The translations under genes and the position numbers were made by a program. Of a stretch of 64,000 nt of DNA, positions 48,701-60,330 are shown one piece after another (position 1 is the stretch's first letter; each line of letters starts with the position of its first letter). Origin of the DNA: Vanessa cardui (taxonomy: Eukaryota; Arthropoda; Insecta; Lepidoptera; Nymphalidae); assembly GCF_905220365.1 (NCBI RefSeq), contig NC_061127.1:6572001-6636000 (forward strand). The letters are read 5' to 3'. The notes beneath the pieces are model-generated. The model searched no databases, was not told the origin of the DNA, and saw nothing but the letters and a program-made list of their open reading frames with translations.

Positions 48701-49702
48701 TGGTATCTTTATATGAATACGTAAAGTAATAACTTTACACACCTTGTTTACAAAAAAAAACCCCGGGTATGGAGGTGTATGACATTTGGCACTGTTAGAG
48801 TTTATGTATAGCGTAGAAAGCCAATATTTTTGCTAGCTAATAAGCTCTTAAGCTAAATATGCATTAGATTCGAATAAAAACATTGCATTATGTATGCTAC
48901 ACTACACATACACGTTTATCTACATAATTTTTAATATGAAACATTCACATTTTACGTTCGTACTACCAATGACAACATACGTCGTGTAAAAGAAGAAATG
49001 TATTACATTTTTTTTACATTTCATATATACTTTTTTAGTGGCGAGGTGATTGTCCAATTGAGCCTCATTTTCCAACGTATCTTATGAATCAATACATCTT
49101 ATATTTTATTAGAAATGAATTACGATCGAATTACAAGTAAAGGGCGATCACTATTATTTATAATTACACAAAGACGGCGACGATAAACACCGATCCTGTT
49201 TTTGTTTGTATGCCATGAAATAATAAAAATATTGCTTGTATTAGAAGGAAAATAAATTATATATATCTGCATTTCAATCAAGCTATAATTAATTTATTTT
49301 ACGAAAAAAAGAAAACTTCGGTCTTTATTTAAATTAAAACGTTGATTACATTTAAGGTTCATTACTGACGATTGTAAACGAAAAAAAAAGATAACCGAGT
49401 TCCTTAGCAGAGAAACAGAATATATAATTTGATGTTAATTACAAATGGGAAATTATAAATATTTCTGAAAACGCGACGTCGCTAATGTTTCAGTAATTTT
49501 TAATAATTTGTAGTTGAAAGCGTTATATTTTAATGTTAATTATTTAATAGGAACGAAATGTGTAATTTTATTCATCAGAATATCTGATGTGACTGGTTTT
49601 TTCAAAATATTTTTTGTATAGGATTGGTATTTTAACGTATTAGCAATACCCACTATGCTGTATATCATACACAAAAAAATTGGAAAATTTTCACGCAACT
49701 AC

Positions 49703-50035
49703 TATAGTACGACACAAATTAGATGTAGCATCGGCAAATTCAATAATACCGATCATTGCCGATTTATACAATTGATAGAAATAGCTCCCTATCGCGCCAT
49801 TCGACGCTATTCGTCGCTATAGATTCTCGCGTCAGTTCAACCCGACACAGCAAGTGCATGTAAATCGACGTGTCAAATTGACGAATATAATATGATATTA
49901 CAAGTTATTACGTTTACTTAAAGATCATATTCACATAAGAAATAAATATTGATAATTTGGGATGGCGTACTTAATTCGTATGTGATCGGTTTCACGAATT
50001 TTGCCGATGCTACATCTAAGTTGTGTCGTACTATA
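49703..50035. mobile_element. MITE (TATAGTACGACA ends), copy 2, intact
   Basis: About 333 bp. The first ~39 bases (TATAGTACGACACAAATTAG, ATGTAGCATCGGCAAATTC) are mirrored at the right end with one substitution and one small indel. The interior is shared with 36889-37499. No reading frame of interest. Confidence 0.75.
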
Positions 50036-50494
50036 CATAACATAAAAATGTCAAACCGTCTCTACATATACGTAAGTGACAAAAAATCTAGCTCACATAG
50101 AATGCTGAATCATAGTTACGTAAAATATATAATAACCGATTACACCTAAAATATATTTAAGTAAGTGTCTAACACATTAGCTTAATTCATATATTCAACC
50201 CTGCGAATACTCGTATGAGGGTGTGTCTAATCTCCCAGTGGGTTACCTTTTTTATTGATTACAATTTATTACTGCTAATGTAAGTTTTTTAATTATTAAA
50301 AACCTTTAAATTTTGTCGTACGTTAAACGTAAAGTTATAGCTGTGTTATTATTATGTTACGTATATATTATATATCTATAAAGTAATTATATTAATGATT
50401 ATGTATATGTATATTTAACCTTACAAAATTGTTATAAATATCATTGAATATTCTTATTTTATTTTAATTTTGTATTTTAATATAGTAATAATAA

Positions 50495-50802
50495 TTATTG
50501 GACACCATCACATACATTTCTCTGATCCCAATCCCAAGAAGCTAAGGCACTTGTTTTATGGAAAATCAGAAGTAGCGATGGCACCACAAACACCCAGACC
50601 GCATCATAGAAAACTAATAAACTTTTTCTACATCGACTCGGCCGGGAATCGATCCCGGGACCTCGGAATGGCGTACCCATGAAAACTGGTGTACTCCTCA
50701 CTCGACCAGAAGTGAAGGTGCAATTTTTACTTGTTTTGTTCTGTAATATAACTATTATGATTATAAAAGTGTAGAATAATATTTACTAAATTGACAAAGT
50801 AC
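50495..50802 (-). repeat. Second tRNA-like SINE (family 2), copy 2, longer
   Basis: Minus strand: the same leader and tRNA-like head as 48061-48247, followed by a tail with CTGGGTGTTTGTGGTGCC, TTCTGATTTTCCATAAAACA and GGGATCAGAGAAATGTATGT. The frames at 50470-50682 and 50495-50701 belong to it. Confidence 0.7.
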
Positions 50803-51224
50803 CACCACCACCTACCACCAAAAATAGTGACCTATTCATTACATAAACCTGAATGAATAATAAGTAATTTTCAATTCCTAAAACAACGATGCATATTTCT
50901 TTTTCATACACATAGTCTTTTGATGTTGTTACGTATAAAACCTTTATTAATAATGACCTTAAGATATGACTTAGTGCAGAGACTCTGGGTACCATACCAT
51001 TCTACTACCACTACCATCAAATAGCATGAATTGCTATATTTTGTTTTAAGTGATATCTAAGTTAAGAAAATTAGACTATTGAAAATAATTGTTATATATG
51101 TGTATATAATACAATAGAAAAAAAAATAATACCTTTATATAAGTTCTTATACGGTCAATGCGCCGCCATACAACTGAAGACTAAGATATAACGCTCCTTG
51201 TGCCTAATTCGATTGTCTGTGGGA

Positions 51225-51560
51225 GAAAGTCGTCCATTGTTTTCTCCCCTTTATAAAGAAAAATAGCACAGGATATCTTTTTAACAAATAACAAAACCTA
51301 GACTAATACCGAAATAACTCGACTGTTTCGCTAGCCATGGATTCCGGGGGTAAGGGTTCAAAACCGACGATCGTGCTGACAAAGCAAAGCCAGCTGATCA
51401 CTGTCGTAAATGACGATATCATGACCAGAAAAAAAACGGCTTGTCAAAAAGGTTGTAATATATAAGCTGCGATTCGCAGTTCAGTTCGTTAGTCTCTAAA
51501 AGTGAGGAAAATTCATGTTCTTGTATTTAATAAAGCTTCATTAAAATAGTTCTTATTAAA
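51225..51560 (+). promoter_or_regulatory. Possible solo LTR or core promoter
   Basis: A TATATAAGC motif at about 51459 is followed some 25 bp on by TTCAGTTCGTTAG (initiator-like) and then AATAAAGC near 51529. TATA, initiator and poly(A) signal within 80 bp is the layout of an insect retrotransposon LTR. No second copy or clear TG...CA ends are seen in the window, so this is weak. Confidence 0.25.
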
Positions 51561-52489
51561 AAAAAAACATTTTTTGAGCATCTCTTATTTTTAAAGTGTA
51601 GTTTTTTTTTATTTACTACATCGTAAAGTGTTCTTGAAATGGCCTTTGTTATAACAAAGATTGATGTTCTTTTCAAACAGCACTTTATAAATTGGAGTTA
51701 AAAAAGTGTTTTAGTTCATATAATTTTCTATTTTTATATTACAATTTTCTCAAATTTTATCAAGTATTATATATTTTAACGCATTATCTTTATATGTCAT
51801 TGATCATGATGATGGTGACCGTTGCTTTATTTTTATTAATACGTTAGACAATTACGTCTTACTAAAATGTATATTAAAAGTACAAAATATTTTATTTTAT
51901 TTTAATATTTCATTATTCTTAAGTATCAAAAATATTATCAGTATAGTTAATTTTAATTTTAATTTCAATGATATTTTATTCAGTCAGTTTTCAATAAACA
52001 AATTTGTATTAAAAGTTAAATTTTTCACGTTTGTTGCTATTCGTATTTATATGAGTATTTCATAGCACATGTTTCTGCGTAGTCAAAATCGATTATTACC
52101 GGAAATATTCGTAAAAAAAAATTTCCATGTAAATCAAATTATTACAGAAATAAAGAACAATTTTATTTATGTTTTAATTAATAAAATATTTGTCATATAA
52201 ATATTTATAACTTAAACATAATATACTTGAAAATATATAAATAATTATGTGTATTGAACGACGACGATTATAATATCGTGATAGTTATCAATCGACGTTT
52301 GATAATTAGCCTAAAACTGACAAAAGCCAGTACACGCACACATTAACCCCAACAAAGGCTCCACAAATTGTTGCAATTTGCTATCCGAGATCATTAATCT
52401 GAATTTAAACGTTCGACGTTAGTTAACAAATGCAGCTAAAGTTAAAAGTAAAATCGTGTTACCTATTAATTTTGGTTAGTAGAGAATTT

Positions 52490-52542
52490 CTCAGGATCTT
52501 AATAGTTCCTAGTTACCTACTAGGAACTATTAAGATACTGAG
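52490..52542. repeat. 24-bp hairpin with one mismatch
   Basis: CTCAGGATCTTAATAGTTCC then TAGT pairs with ACTAGGAACTATTAAGATAC then TGAG around a TACCT loop; one G/T difference. Unrelated to the repeat families listed. The loop is short for a microRNA precursor. Confidence 0.7.
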
Positions 52543-52647
52543 AGCAACATGTCCCTTGAGGAGAATCCTATATTACACGAGATTAGCCGTGTAAGTAAAA
52601 CAAAAAAAAACTGATTCTCTTTACGTAATTGAAAATGTTAGTTTGTA

Positions 52648-52849
52648 CAGTCAGAGTAAGAAGGACGTAGGTTCCGTCAGTTTTCTATTTAATTCCTTTA
52701 TCAAATCTTAAGCTCTTAGTACCTTTTGAATCTAAACATCAAATCATTGCGACGTAATATGTCATTCTCGATCGGTAAAGCAGATTATCGCTCATATTGA
52801 ACACACGAAAATAGATCTTAATGTGACGAACCTTTTCTTACAGCGACTG
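52648..52849 (-). mobile_element. Tc1/mariner-type MITE, copy 2
   Basis: Ends CAGTCAGAGTAAGAAGG and AGAAAAGG-type in reverse (CCTTTTCTTACAGCGACTG), with TA on each side (52646-52647 and 52850-52851). Interior homologous to 9541-9742 in reverse. Confidence 0.7.
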
Positions 52850-53520
52850 TACGTAATAGTAGTTGTAGTATAAAATATTTTGCGCGGGGGAATGTTATCA
52901 GCAGCAAAAACGTGGGATTGTCACCAATGCTGGCTGGTAGCCAACATCGCTTCTTACAATTGTGAGCTTTCGTCGTATTTTTCACTTCGCATTGCTTAAG
53001 CAAGTTTCAAGATTACATGAAAAATAGATTTGCCATGACTAATTATAATTTCGTTTTAATTACATTTTGTTGCTAATTATGTTTCAGAACAAATGTAATT
53101 TAGTAAAAAAAGCCTTTATTTAAGTTATATAAACAGACATTCTTATTTTATTATTAGATTTAGTGTTATGTAGTTGCAAAATTTACAGATATTTTATTGC
53201 AATCTTGGTTTAAAATATTATAATTCATTTTATATTAAATACGAGGAATTAATCGTTTTACTTTCCTTTTACAATTATTACACAACTAAAACATATAATC
53301 GTTTATGTGTTTTGGGTATTTGTATTGCTTATATTATTACCTTTACACTTAAAAAATATTTTAATTTGCCTTTGATGTCGCTAAAAAGAAAAGTTTTGTT
53401 ACAGATGTTTGGCGAAGAAAATAGTAATTATTGTTATACATGACACTTTTGTTTATTTAAAATATGCAGTCTGATGCTTATGTCATCATTGCTAAAATAC
53501 ATTAATACTATAAGAAATAC

Positions 53521-53606
53521 CACTACCGCTACCAAGTGCCACCAAGCTACTAACAACTAAGATATTATGTCGGTTGTGCCTGTAGTTGGCTCACTTGCCC
53601 TTTTGT
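53521..53606 (-). repeat. Dispersed repeat X relic
   Basis: AACAACTAAGATATTATGTC and TTGTGCCTGTAGTTGGCTCA match part of repeat X in reverse. A similar short relic is at 51158-51212. Confidence 0.45.
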
Positions 53607-53704
53607 AAGTACACATAAATATTATATTATTACATTAATAATAATTATATAAATCTTCTTAATTTATAAATGTTAACATCAAAAATGTAAAACATTAATT
53701 TTGA

Positions 53705-53935
53705 CTCCGTGGTCGAGTGGTGTGTACACCGGTTTTCAAGGGTACGCCACTCCGAGGTCCCGGGTTCGATTCTCGGCCGAGACGATGTAGATTATCATTA
53801 GTTTTCTATGTTGTCTTTGGTCTGGGTTTTTGTGGTCCGTCGTTACTTCTGATTTTCCATAACACAGTGCTTTAGCTACTTACATTGAGATCAGAGTAAT
53901 GTATGTGATGTCTTATATTTATAAATAAAAAACAA
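53705..53935 (+). repeat. Second tRNA-like SINE (family 2), copy 3
   Basis: Plus-oriented copy: CTCCGTGGTCGAGTGGTGTG, CCGGTTTTCAAGGGTACGCC and CCCGGGTTCGATTCTCGGCC, then a tail GTTTTTGTGGTCCGTCG, TTCTGATTTTCCATAACACA. The B box is better kept here than in the other two copies. Confidence 0.7.
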
Positions 53936-54997
53936 TCATATTTATTAAAGCTTGTAATACGAATATATATAATATGATCTAATTAGCATACGATAAATAT
54001 ATTATGACTTTTGCAGTTTTTATCACCGCAACGGTATCGCAGATGATTTTTAACGTACGTTTTTTAATACAAGGTAAGCCTCGACTCGGGGTATGTATCA
54101 CGCGCTAACGCGTATGAACAATATGCACTCATCCATCGTTCTACTTCTCTGTGGGACGCATATGAAACTGCCCTATATAGCTAAAGTTACCCCTGTGTTG
54201 CCAACTGTGAGATTAATTCTTGGTTATTACACAGGTATGCACTTTTATTATTTTATCTTTCTTTATTTTACCTGTAATTTCTCGACGGCGTGTATTTTAT
54301 GAGCAGTTCAAAAGAGGTTTTATAAAGAAAAAATTAAAATAATCTATGGTTAATAAATAATAGCGCAAAATTCTTTGAAGGATGTTCACGAACAATAACT
54401 AATATAGTCTTTCGTTACAAAGTTTTTGCTTTAATACTGTTAATGAAACATTAATTGTTTGTGAAAGGCGGACTATTTCTGTTGTTATACTCAATTTACT
54501 TTACAAAAAGGGCATAACATTATTATTTTAATTGGAATATCCTTGTCTGAACAATGGCTTGATTGAACGATTGCATAAAATAGCAAGAAATATTTAAAAA
54601 AAAGTAATTTTAATATCATTTATATTTTTAATTTTCATGCTATTGCCCATTACATTCATCATAATAGTAGACAATATTTTAATAATATACCGACTTAATT
54701 GTTTCCTGTTAGATTTATTTATTTAAAAACAGATAATTAGTATTAAATTAATTTTATTAAATATTGAAACAACATAAACGAATCAAACATTTCAAACTGC
54801 TATTTTTATTTTTATTTGCAGCGCGCTTAGTGTTTCATTGTGGGACTTTCATGGAGTGTTCTTTAATTAAATTTAGAATAAGAAAATAGTTAATTTCCAT
54901 CTGACCGACTTTTATAATACATTCGTATCCACATAAAGGAAATTGACAATTGTAATACTGTCGTATTACAAAACTTATGTTCTATCGACCATATGTT

Positions 54998-55288
54998 TTG
55001 GCCCAGTGGTTAGATCGCGTGCATCTTAACCCGTGATTGCGGGTTCAAGGCCAGGCAAGCACCATTGAAAATTTATGTGCTTAATTTGTGTTTATAATTC
55101 ATCTCGCACCAGGATGAAGGAAAACATCGTGAGGAAAACTGCATGTGTCTAATTTCATAGAAATTCTGTTACATGTGTATTCCACGACTCCGCATTGGAA
55201 CAGCTTGGTGGAATGTTTCAAACCTTCTCCTCAAAGGGAGAGGAGGCTTTAGCCCAGCAGTGGGAAATTTGCAGGTTATTGTTGTTAT
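54998..55288 (+). repeat. tRNA-derived SINE, copy 13
   Basis: TTGGCCCAGTGGTTAGATCG head, slightly shortened, with intact body and tail (GGAGAGGAGGCTTTAGCCCA). Confidence 0.85.
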
Positions 55289-55699
55289 TTCTTTAACTCA
55301 CACGATATCTTGGTATAATACCTTTATTGTAAATCAACAATTCGATGTGGTTCGCGTTATATAAGGATATCAAGTGTCGCGTAATAAATGGTATATTAAT
55401 TATAATTACGTGGCGTGTCGTCATAAGTTACAAAATAATGTCCCTTGACATCAAACCTACTTTAACAAAGGTCATGAGCATGATGAACTTTCGATTGTAT
55501 ACACTTTACATGCTTTTAACTTTAACCGGTAGTTAGTCAAATATTTCAGTTTTATCTTAGGCCAGTTCTACACGAACGATTATTTAGATATATGTTTATT
55601 TTTGTTAATTATTGTTAAGGCTATGATATAACGTATTATATTACTCATAATTGAAGCAAAAATAAATGACACTAATAGTGAAAATAATAATTATAACTA

Positions 55700-55941
55700 T
55701 ACTGGCAGCCCGTGCCGACTTTGCACAGGTGGATATTTTGTTTTGCTTTTTTTATATTGTTAACACTTCAACTTATTGACACAAAAACCTGAATAAGTGA
55801 TATACCTAAACCTGCCTTATGAAACCCTCTGCCTATTGGTAAAAACCACATGAAAATCCGTTCAGTAGTTTCAGAGTTAATTGTGAACATACAGACAGAT
55901 AGACGCGGCCAGGAGACTTTGTTTGATAAAATATGTAGTGA
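55700..55941 (-). mobile_element. Helitron-like element related to type C
   Basis: Minus strand starts TCACTACATATTTTATCAAA and ends near CACGGGCTGCCAGTATAG. It shares the type C 5' end and the CTGAAACTACTGAACGGATT motif seen in such elements, but has a different interior. No coding capacity. Confidence 0.45.
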
Positions 55942-56291
55942 AGAAGACATTAATTAAAGTAAGTAGTCTTGTGACGAGAAGCTAATGTGTGCTGGTGACA
56001 TTAATGTACCCTGCGTTGACTTATTCTTAAACTACATCCGACAATATGTGATTTACTGGCAGTCATGCACTTAGCTTAATTCATATGTTAAGATTGTCTT
56101 ACGATATGAATAAAATTACAGTACCATTTTTATAACTGAAAATTATAATTAAATTAAAAAATATTATGACTTGTAGGCGGGCTCAAATACGTCATCTGAT
56201 GGTATGTACCTCCATCCATAGCTATTGGTACCGTATGACATTTCTACCACTTCTGACATAACGAATACGTCACCATCAAATCATTCGTCGA

Positions 56292-56577
56292 TCTATACAT
56301 ATAATAAAATTGGAGTGTCTATTTGTAATATTAAAATAGCTCTTTTTTACTCAATGCATATGTATTTATACACGGTACATATGCCAAAAGAACATTTTTT
56401 TACATTTTTTGTCTGTCAGTCTTCTATCTGTTTTTTCCGGCTAATCTCTGAAACGGCTGGACCGATTTTGACGGGACTTTCACTGGCAGATATCTGATAT
56501 AATAGAGAGTAACTTAGGCTTAATAACATTTATTTTTTGTTAAATTCAAACGCGTCCAAGGTCGCGGGCACAGCTAG
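56292..56577 (+). mobile_element. Non-autonomous Helitron-like element (type B), copy 3, complete ends
   Basis: A then TCTATACATATAATAAAATT at the start; GGTCGCGGGCACAGCTAG then T at the end. 286 bp with the A/T target expected for Helitrons. The frame at 56225-56497 crosses its border and is not a gene. Confidence 0.65.
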
Positions 56578-57417
56578 TACTAAATATTGCTGTTTGACGG
56601 TAAACCGCTAATTGTATGGTAAAGAATTGCATAAAAATTCGATAACTATATTTATAAACTTTTTGGATTTTATATAATCTGTTTTATATAATGCATGGTA
56701 CTTAAATATTGTGTGAAAACGTGTCGTAATAGACGTATAGATATCCTAGGTGTGTTAACATATATGTAGAACCTAGCTACGGTTATTATGTCCCATTACG
56801 ACGTGGAACGGGTTAATTGGTACTGTGAAACTCAGAAATTAATGTTATGTAGGTGTCATGTTTGTTGAAAGTTATATGAGTGAGTGTCATTTTAACTTTA
56901 CGACTCTGACTTAGTTACGTATTAAAAGCTTACAAACTAATAACAAATGTAATCTAACTTGTTTTATAAGATAAATAGTGAGAGTAATGAAATTAATATT
57001 TGAGTTCAGTGTTTGAGTTATAAATTATTACGCCCAATATTGGCTTCCTTGTAAGTCGCGGCTCATTGTGTAGTGTATAATTTACAGAGAGATTTTGGGC
57101 AATAAATTATATCTCGGAGGAACGTAATTTTGTTACAATTTATATGGAAGATGCGATTTATTTCTGTTTCAGTTACAATTTTTAATATTGCTAGTGTTTT
57201 TTATGTGTCATATAGTAGGTATGCAGTATTACCAAACATGACGATTGAGAAAAATTGCAATGGTAAAAGGAATCCTTCTTCTGGTACGTCTGTTTCTCAA
57301 CGAAAAATTGCTTAGAATAACAAAAGTACTGAAGTATGTTATAGAAGGTATCCTTCACTTAAAATATGTATATGAAACAGTACTCTAGTATGTTTTTAAA
57401 AACAGGTTAACAAGTGG

Positions 57418-60184
57418 TAGTGCCACACTGCATACCTCTCGGTTGCAGTCGAATGGGCCGGCACGCCCGGGGAAGTACCACTCTCTCACTTAAAATCGGC
57501 GTGAAGTGGTCGCTATGCTACCGCGTTTCGTCCGGTAAGTGAGAGTTCCGGAGGCCCGATCCCTCTCCCCCCAAAACATGGTTGTGCAGAATTTGGTGAC
57601 ATTACCCCAGGAGGGTACCATCAGCGACTGCGGTGGAGAATCCCTCTCTGGGCATCCATGCTCAGGACGTACATCGCCTGAGCAGGGATGCCCAGGCTGC
57701 CCTCCGAATTCTGGGGGGGGGGGCAATTTTGCGCTCGCCACTGTACGGGGCAAGCGGAGCAGTCATCATAAGGCAACCCCTACCACACTCGCTGTGGACT
57801 TCTGCAACATAAGGGGACTCAACTCCAACTTGAATGCCGTTCACTTTCACCTTGAAACGGCGAAGCCGGCCTTGCTCTTTCATACCGAGACCCAGATATC
57901 TTCTCCTGCCGATACGTCTTTTCTCTATTACCCCGGGTACAAATTGGAGCATACTTTTGTGCCACGAGCTGGGGTGTGCGTTTACGTCAGAGATGATATC
58001 TGCTCTCGACGCCTCGGCAGCCTTGAAGGGCAGGACCTATCAATTATCTGGCTGCGCGTAGACTGCGACGACCATCCGCGAATCTACGCGTGCCTTTATA
58101 GGTCCCATAGCGGTAATGCCGAAACCGACCGACTGGTTGAGTACGTCCAATTGGCTACAGATTCCGTGCTGCAGCAGACTCCATCCGCAGAGATCATTAT
58201 TCTGGGCGATTTCAATGCTCATCATACAGAGTGGCTTGGATCACGCACCACTGATCATGCGGGTAGATCTGTTCTCGACTTCGCTTTCGGCGTCTCGTGA
58301 TACAACCACCAGCACATTCGGAAAGGAATATAACTCTGCCTCCAGGTCCTTCAAAAACCTGATAGCTGAGGCGAAGTCGAAGTACATTGGCAGAATTGGC
58401 GAGAGACTGGTGCGCTTCCCATCAGGAACACGTGCGTTCTGGTCTCTCGCTAAGGCTGTCCTAGGGAATTTCTGTCAGCCTTCTTTTCCATCTTTGCACA
58501 GGGACGGTGAGTCATTGGCCCATACTGCGAAGGAGAAGGCCGATCTTTTAGGGTCTCTCTTCGCGTCGAACTCGACTCTGGATGACCAAGGAAAGTCACC
58601 ACCATCAATCCCGCGATGTGATACGACGATGCCGGAGGTTAAATTTCGGCAAAGTGCAGTTCGGAAAGCACTTCTTTCCTTGGACATTCACAAGTCGAGT
58701 GGACCCGATGGCATCCCTCCAATCGTGCTACGGACATGTGCTCCCGAGTTGGCACCGGTCTTAACGCGTCTTTTCCGGCAATCCTACGCATTAGGCGTCG
58801 TCCCGAACTCCTGGAAGACTGCTTTGGTGCATCCGATCCCTAAAAAAGGCAACCGCTCAGATCCGTCCAATTATAGGCCTATAGCCATCACCTCCTTGCT
58901 CTCCAAGATAATGGAGTCCCTTATTAACTGCCAGCTCCTGCGGTACCTAGAGGAGAATCAGCTGATTAGTGACCGCCAGTACGGTTTCCGTCGGGGTCGC
59001 TCAGCCGGTGATCTTCTAGTTTACCTTACTCACAGGTGGGCTGAAGCAGTTGAGAGCAAGGGGGAGGCATTAGCAGCCAGCTTGGACATAGCGAAGGCCT
59101 TCGATCGTGTATGGCACAAAGCGCTTCTTTCGAAGCTTCCTTCCTATGGGCTTCCCGGGAAATTATGCAATTGGATTACCAGCTTTTTGGCAGATCGGAG
59201 CATCAAGGTCGTTGTCGACGGTGCATGCTCTGACTTAAAATTCGTCAATGCTGGTGTTCCACAAGGCTGCGTTCTATCACCCACTCTGTTTCTTCTGCAT
59301 ATCAATGATTGGTTGCAAATCGGGAACATTCATTGCTGTGCAGACGACAGTACCGTTGACACCTTATAGACCGGCCGCGCTAATATTTCTCGGGAAAACG
59401 TCGAAGAAAACCGGAACAAACTTGTGTCTGAAATCGAGTCTTCGTTAAACGAAGTCTCGAACTGGGGCCGGCTAAATTTAGTCCATTTCAACCCCAAAAA
59501 GACGCAAGTTTGCGCGTTAACCGCTAAAAAAACACCATTTGTCGTATCTCCACGATTTGAGAACATCCCGATAGCCGCTACAGGTAGTATCGGAATACCT
59601 GGCGTTGATATTTCGAGCCTCGTTCAGTTCCGCGGTCAATTGGAAGGCAAAGCCAAATTGGCTTCAAAGAAGCTCGGTGTGCTCAGCAAGGCGAGACAGT
59701 ATTTCACGTCGGCCCATCGCCTAAAACTTTACAAGGCGCAAATTCGGCCTCACATGGAGTACTGCTCTCACCTCTGGGCGGGTGCTCCCCAGTACCAGCT
59801 CCTTCCATTTGACCGCATCCAACGTAGAGCGGCTCGAATTATCGACGGTCAAGCCCTTTCCGATCTCCTAGATCCTTTGGCTTTGCGTAGAGATGTTGGA
59901 TCACTCTGCATCTTCTACCGAATTTTTCACGGGGAATGTTCCGAGGAATTGTTCGGATTAATCCCGGCTACTGAATTTCACCTTCGGACATCTCGTCAAA
60001 ATTCTAAGTTTCACCCGCACCATCTTGATGTCCGAAAATCCACAACAGCGCGATTTCTTAGACATTTTCTGCCTCGCACAACCACTCTGTGGAACCAGCT
60101 TTCGCCGGCGGTTTTTCCGAACCGATACGACATGGGAACCTTCAAGAAAAGAGCCTACTCCTTTCTCAAAGGCCGGCACTCACT
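57418..60184 (+). mobile_element. Defective non-LTR retrotransposon (jockey-type LINE)
   Basis: About 2.8 kb of strikingly higher GC than its surroundings. It starts with a leader (CAGTCGAATGGGCCGGCACG) and carries apurinic-type endonuclease, then reverse transcriptase and a C-terminal region, in the order of a LINE second ORF. Three lesions are seen: a deletion with frame change at about 58296, a stop at 59367-59369 and altered YxDD. No poly(A) tail; the 3' end runs into repeat D at about 60185. High reading-frame preservation suggests a fairly recent insertion. Confidence 0.85.
57539..58300 (+). pseudogene. LINE endonuclease domain, C-terminally truncated
   Basis: Open frame of 253 codons. 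The endonuclease (EEP fold, nicks target DNA to prime reverse transcription) begins at about residue 84 with LAVDFCNIRGLNSN (Asn90). It continues with HTETQ (catalytic-type Glu117) and GDFNAHHTEW (Asp224, Asn226). The frame ends at FAFGVS and the conserved SDH motif, which should follow, is absent because of the deletion joining this frame to the RT frame. A poly(G) run lies at about 57711-57721. The true start is not defined. Confidence 0.82.
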
Positions 60185-60203
60185 ATCTATACTAATTTTA
60201 TAA
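58296..60203 (+). pseudogene. LINE reverse transcriptase with one in-frame stop
   Basis: The homologous part starts near 58296 (SASRSFKNLIAEAKSKYIGR) although the frame opens at 58116. RT motifs in order: SGPDGIPPIVL, PKKGNRSDPSNYRPIAITS, DRQYGFRRGRSAGDLL, ASLDIAKAFDRVWH (motif A Asp), NAGVPQGCVLSPTLF (motif B) and IHCCADDST (motif C). Motif C has Cys where YxDD normally has Tyr. TAG at 59367-59369 interrupts the same frame, which resumes at once with TGRANISRENVEENRNK and runs through FNPKKTQVCALTAKK and QIRPHMEYCSHLWAGAPQYQ to a stop at 60203. The last residues come from the adjoining repeat. Confidence 0.85.
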
Positions 60204-60330
60204 GTGTGAAAGTATCTATGTCTGTCTATCTGTCGCTCTTTTACGACCAAGCCAATGAACCGAATTTGATGAAATTTGGTGCCAAGCTAACTTGAACTCC
60301 AAGAAAGGACATGGGCTACTTTTTGCCTCG
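60185..60330 (-). repeat. Dispersed repeat D, copy 3, at the LINE 3' end
   Basis: Plus strand: TATCTATACTAATTTTATAA, TCGCTCTTTTACGACCAAGC, CCGAATTTGATGAAATTTGG and AAAGGACATGGGCTACTTTT, the reverse of 48563-48700. Confidence 0.6.

Noticed and set aside
57490..58225. Several antisense frames over the LINE
   Set aside because: Shadows of the GC-rich endonuclease and RT frames on the plus strand.
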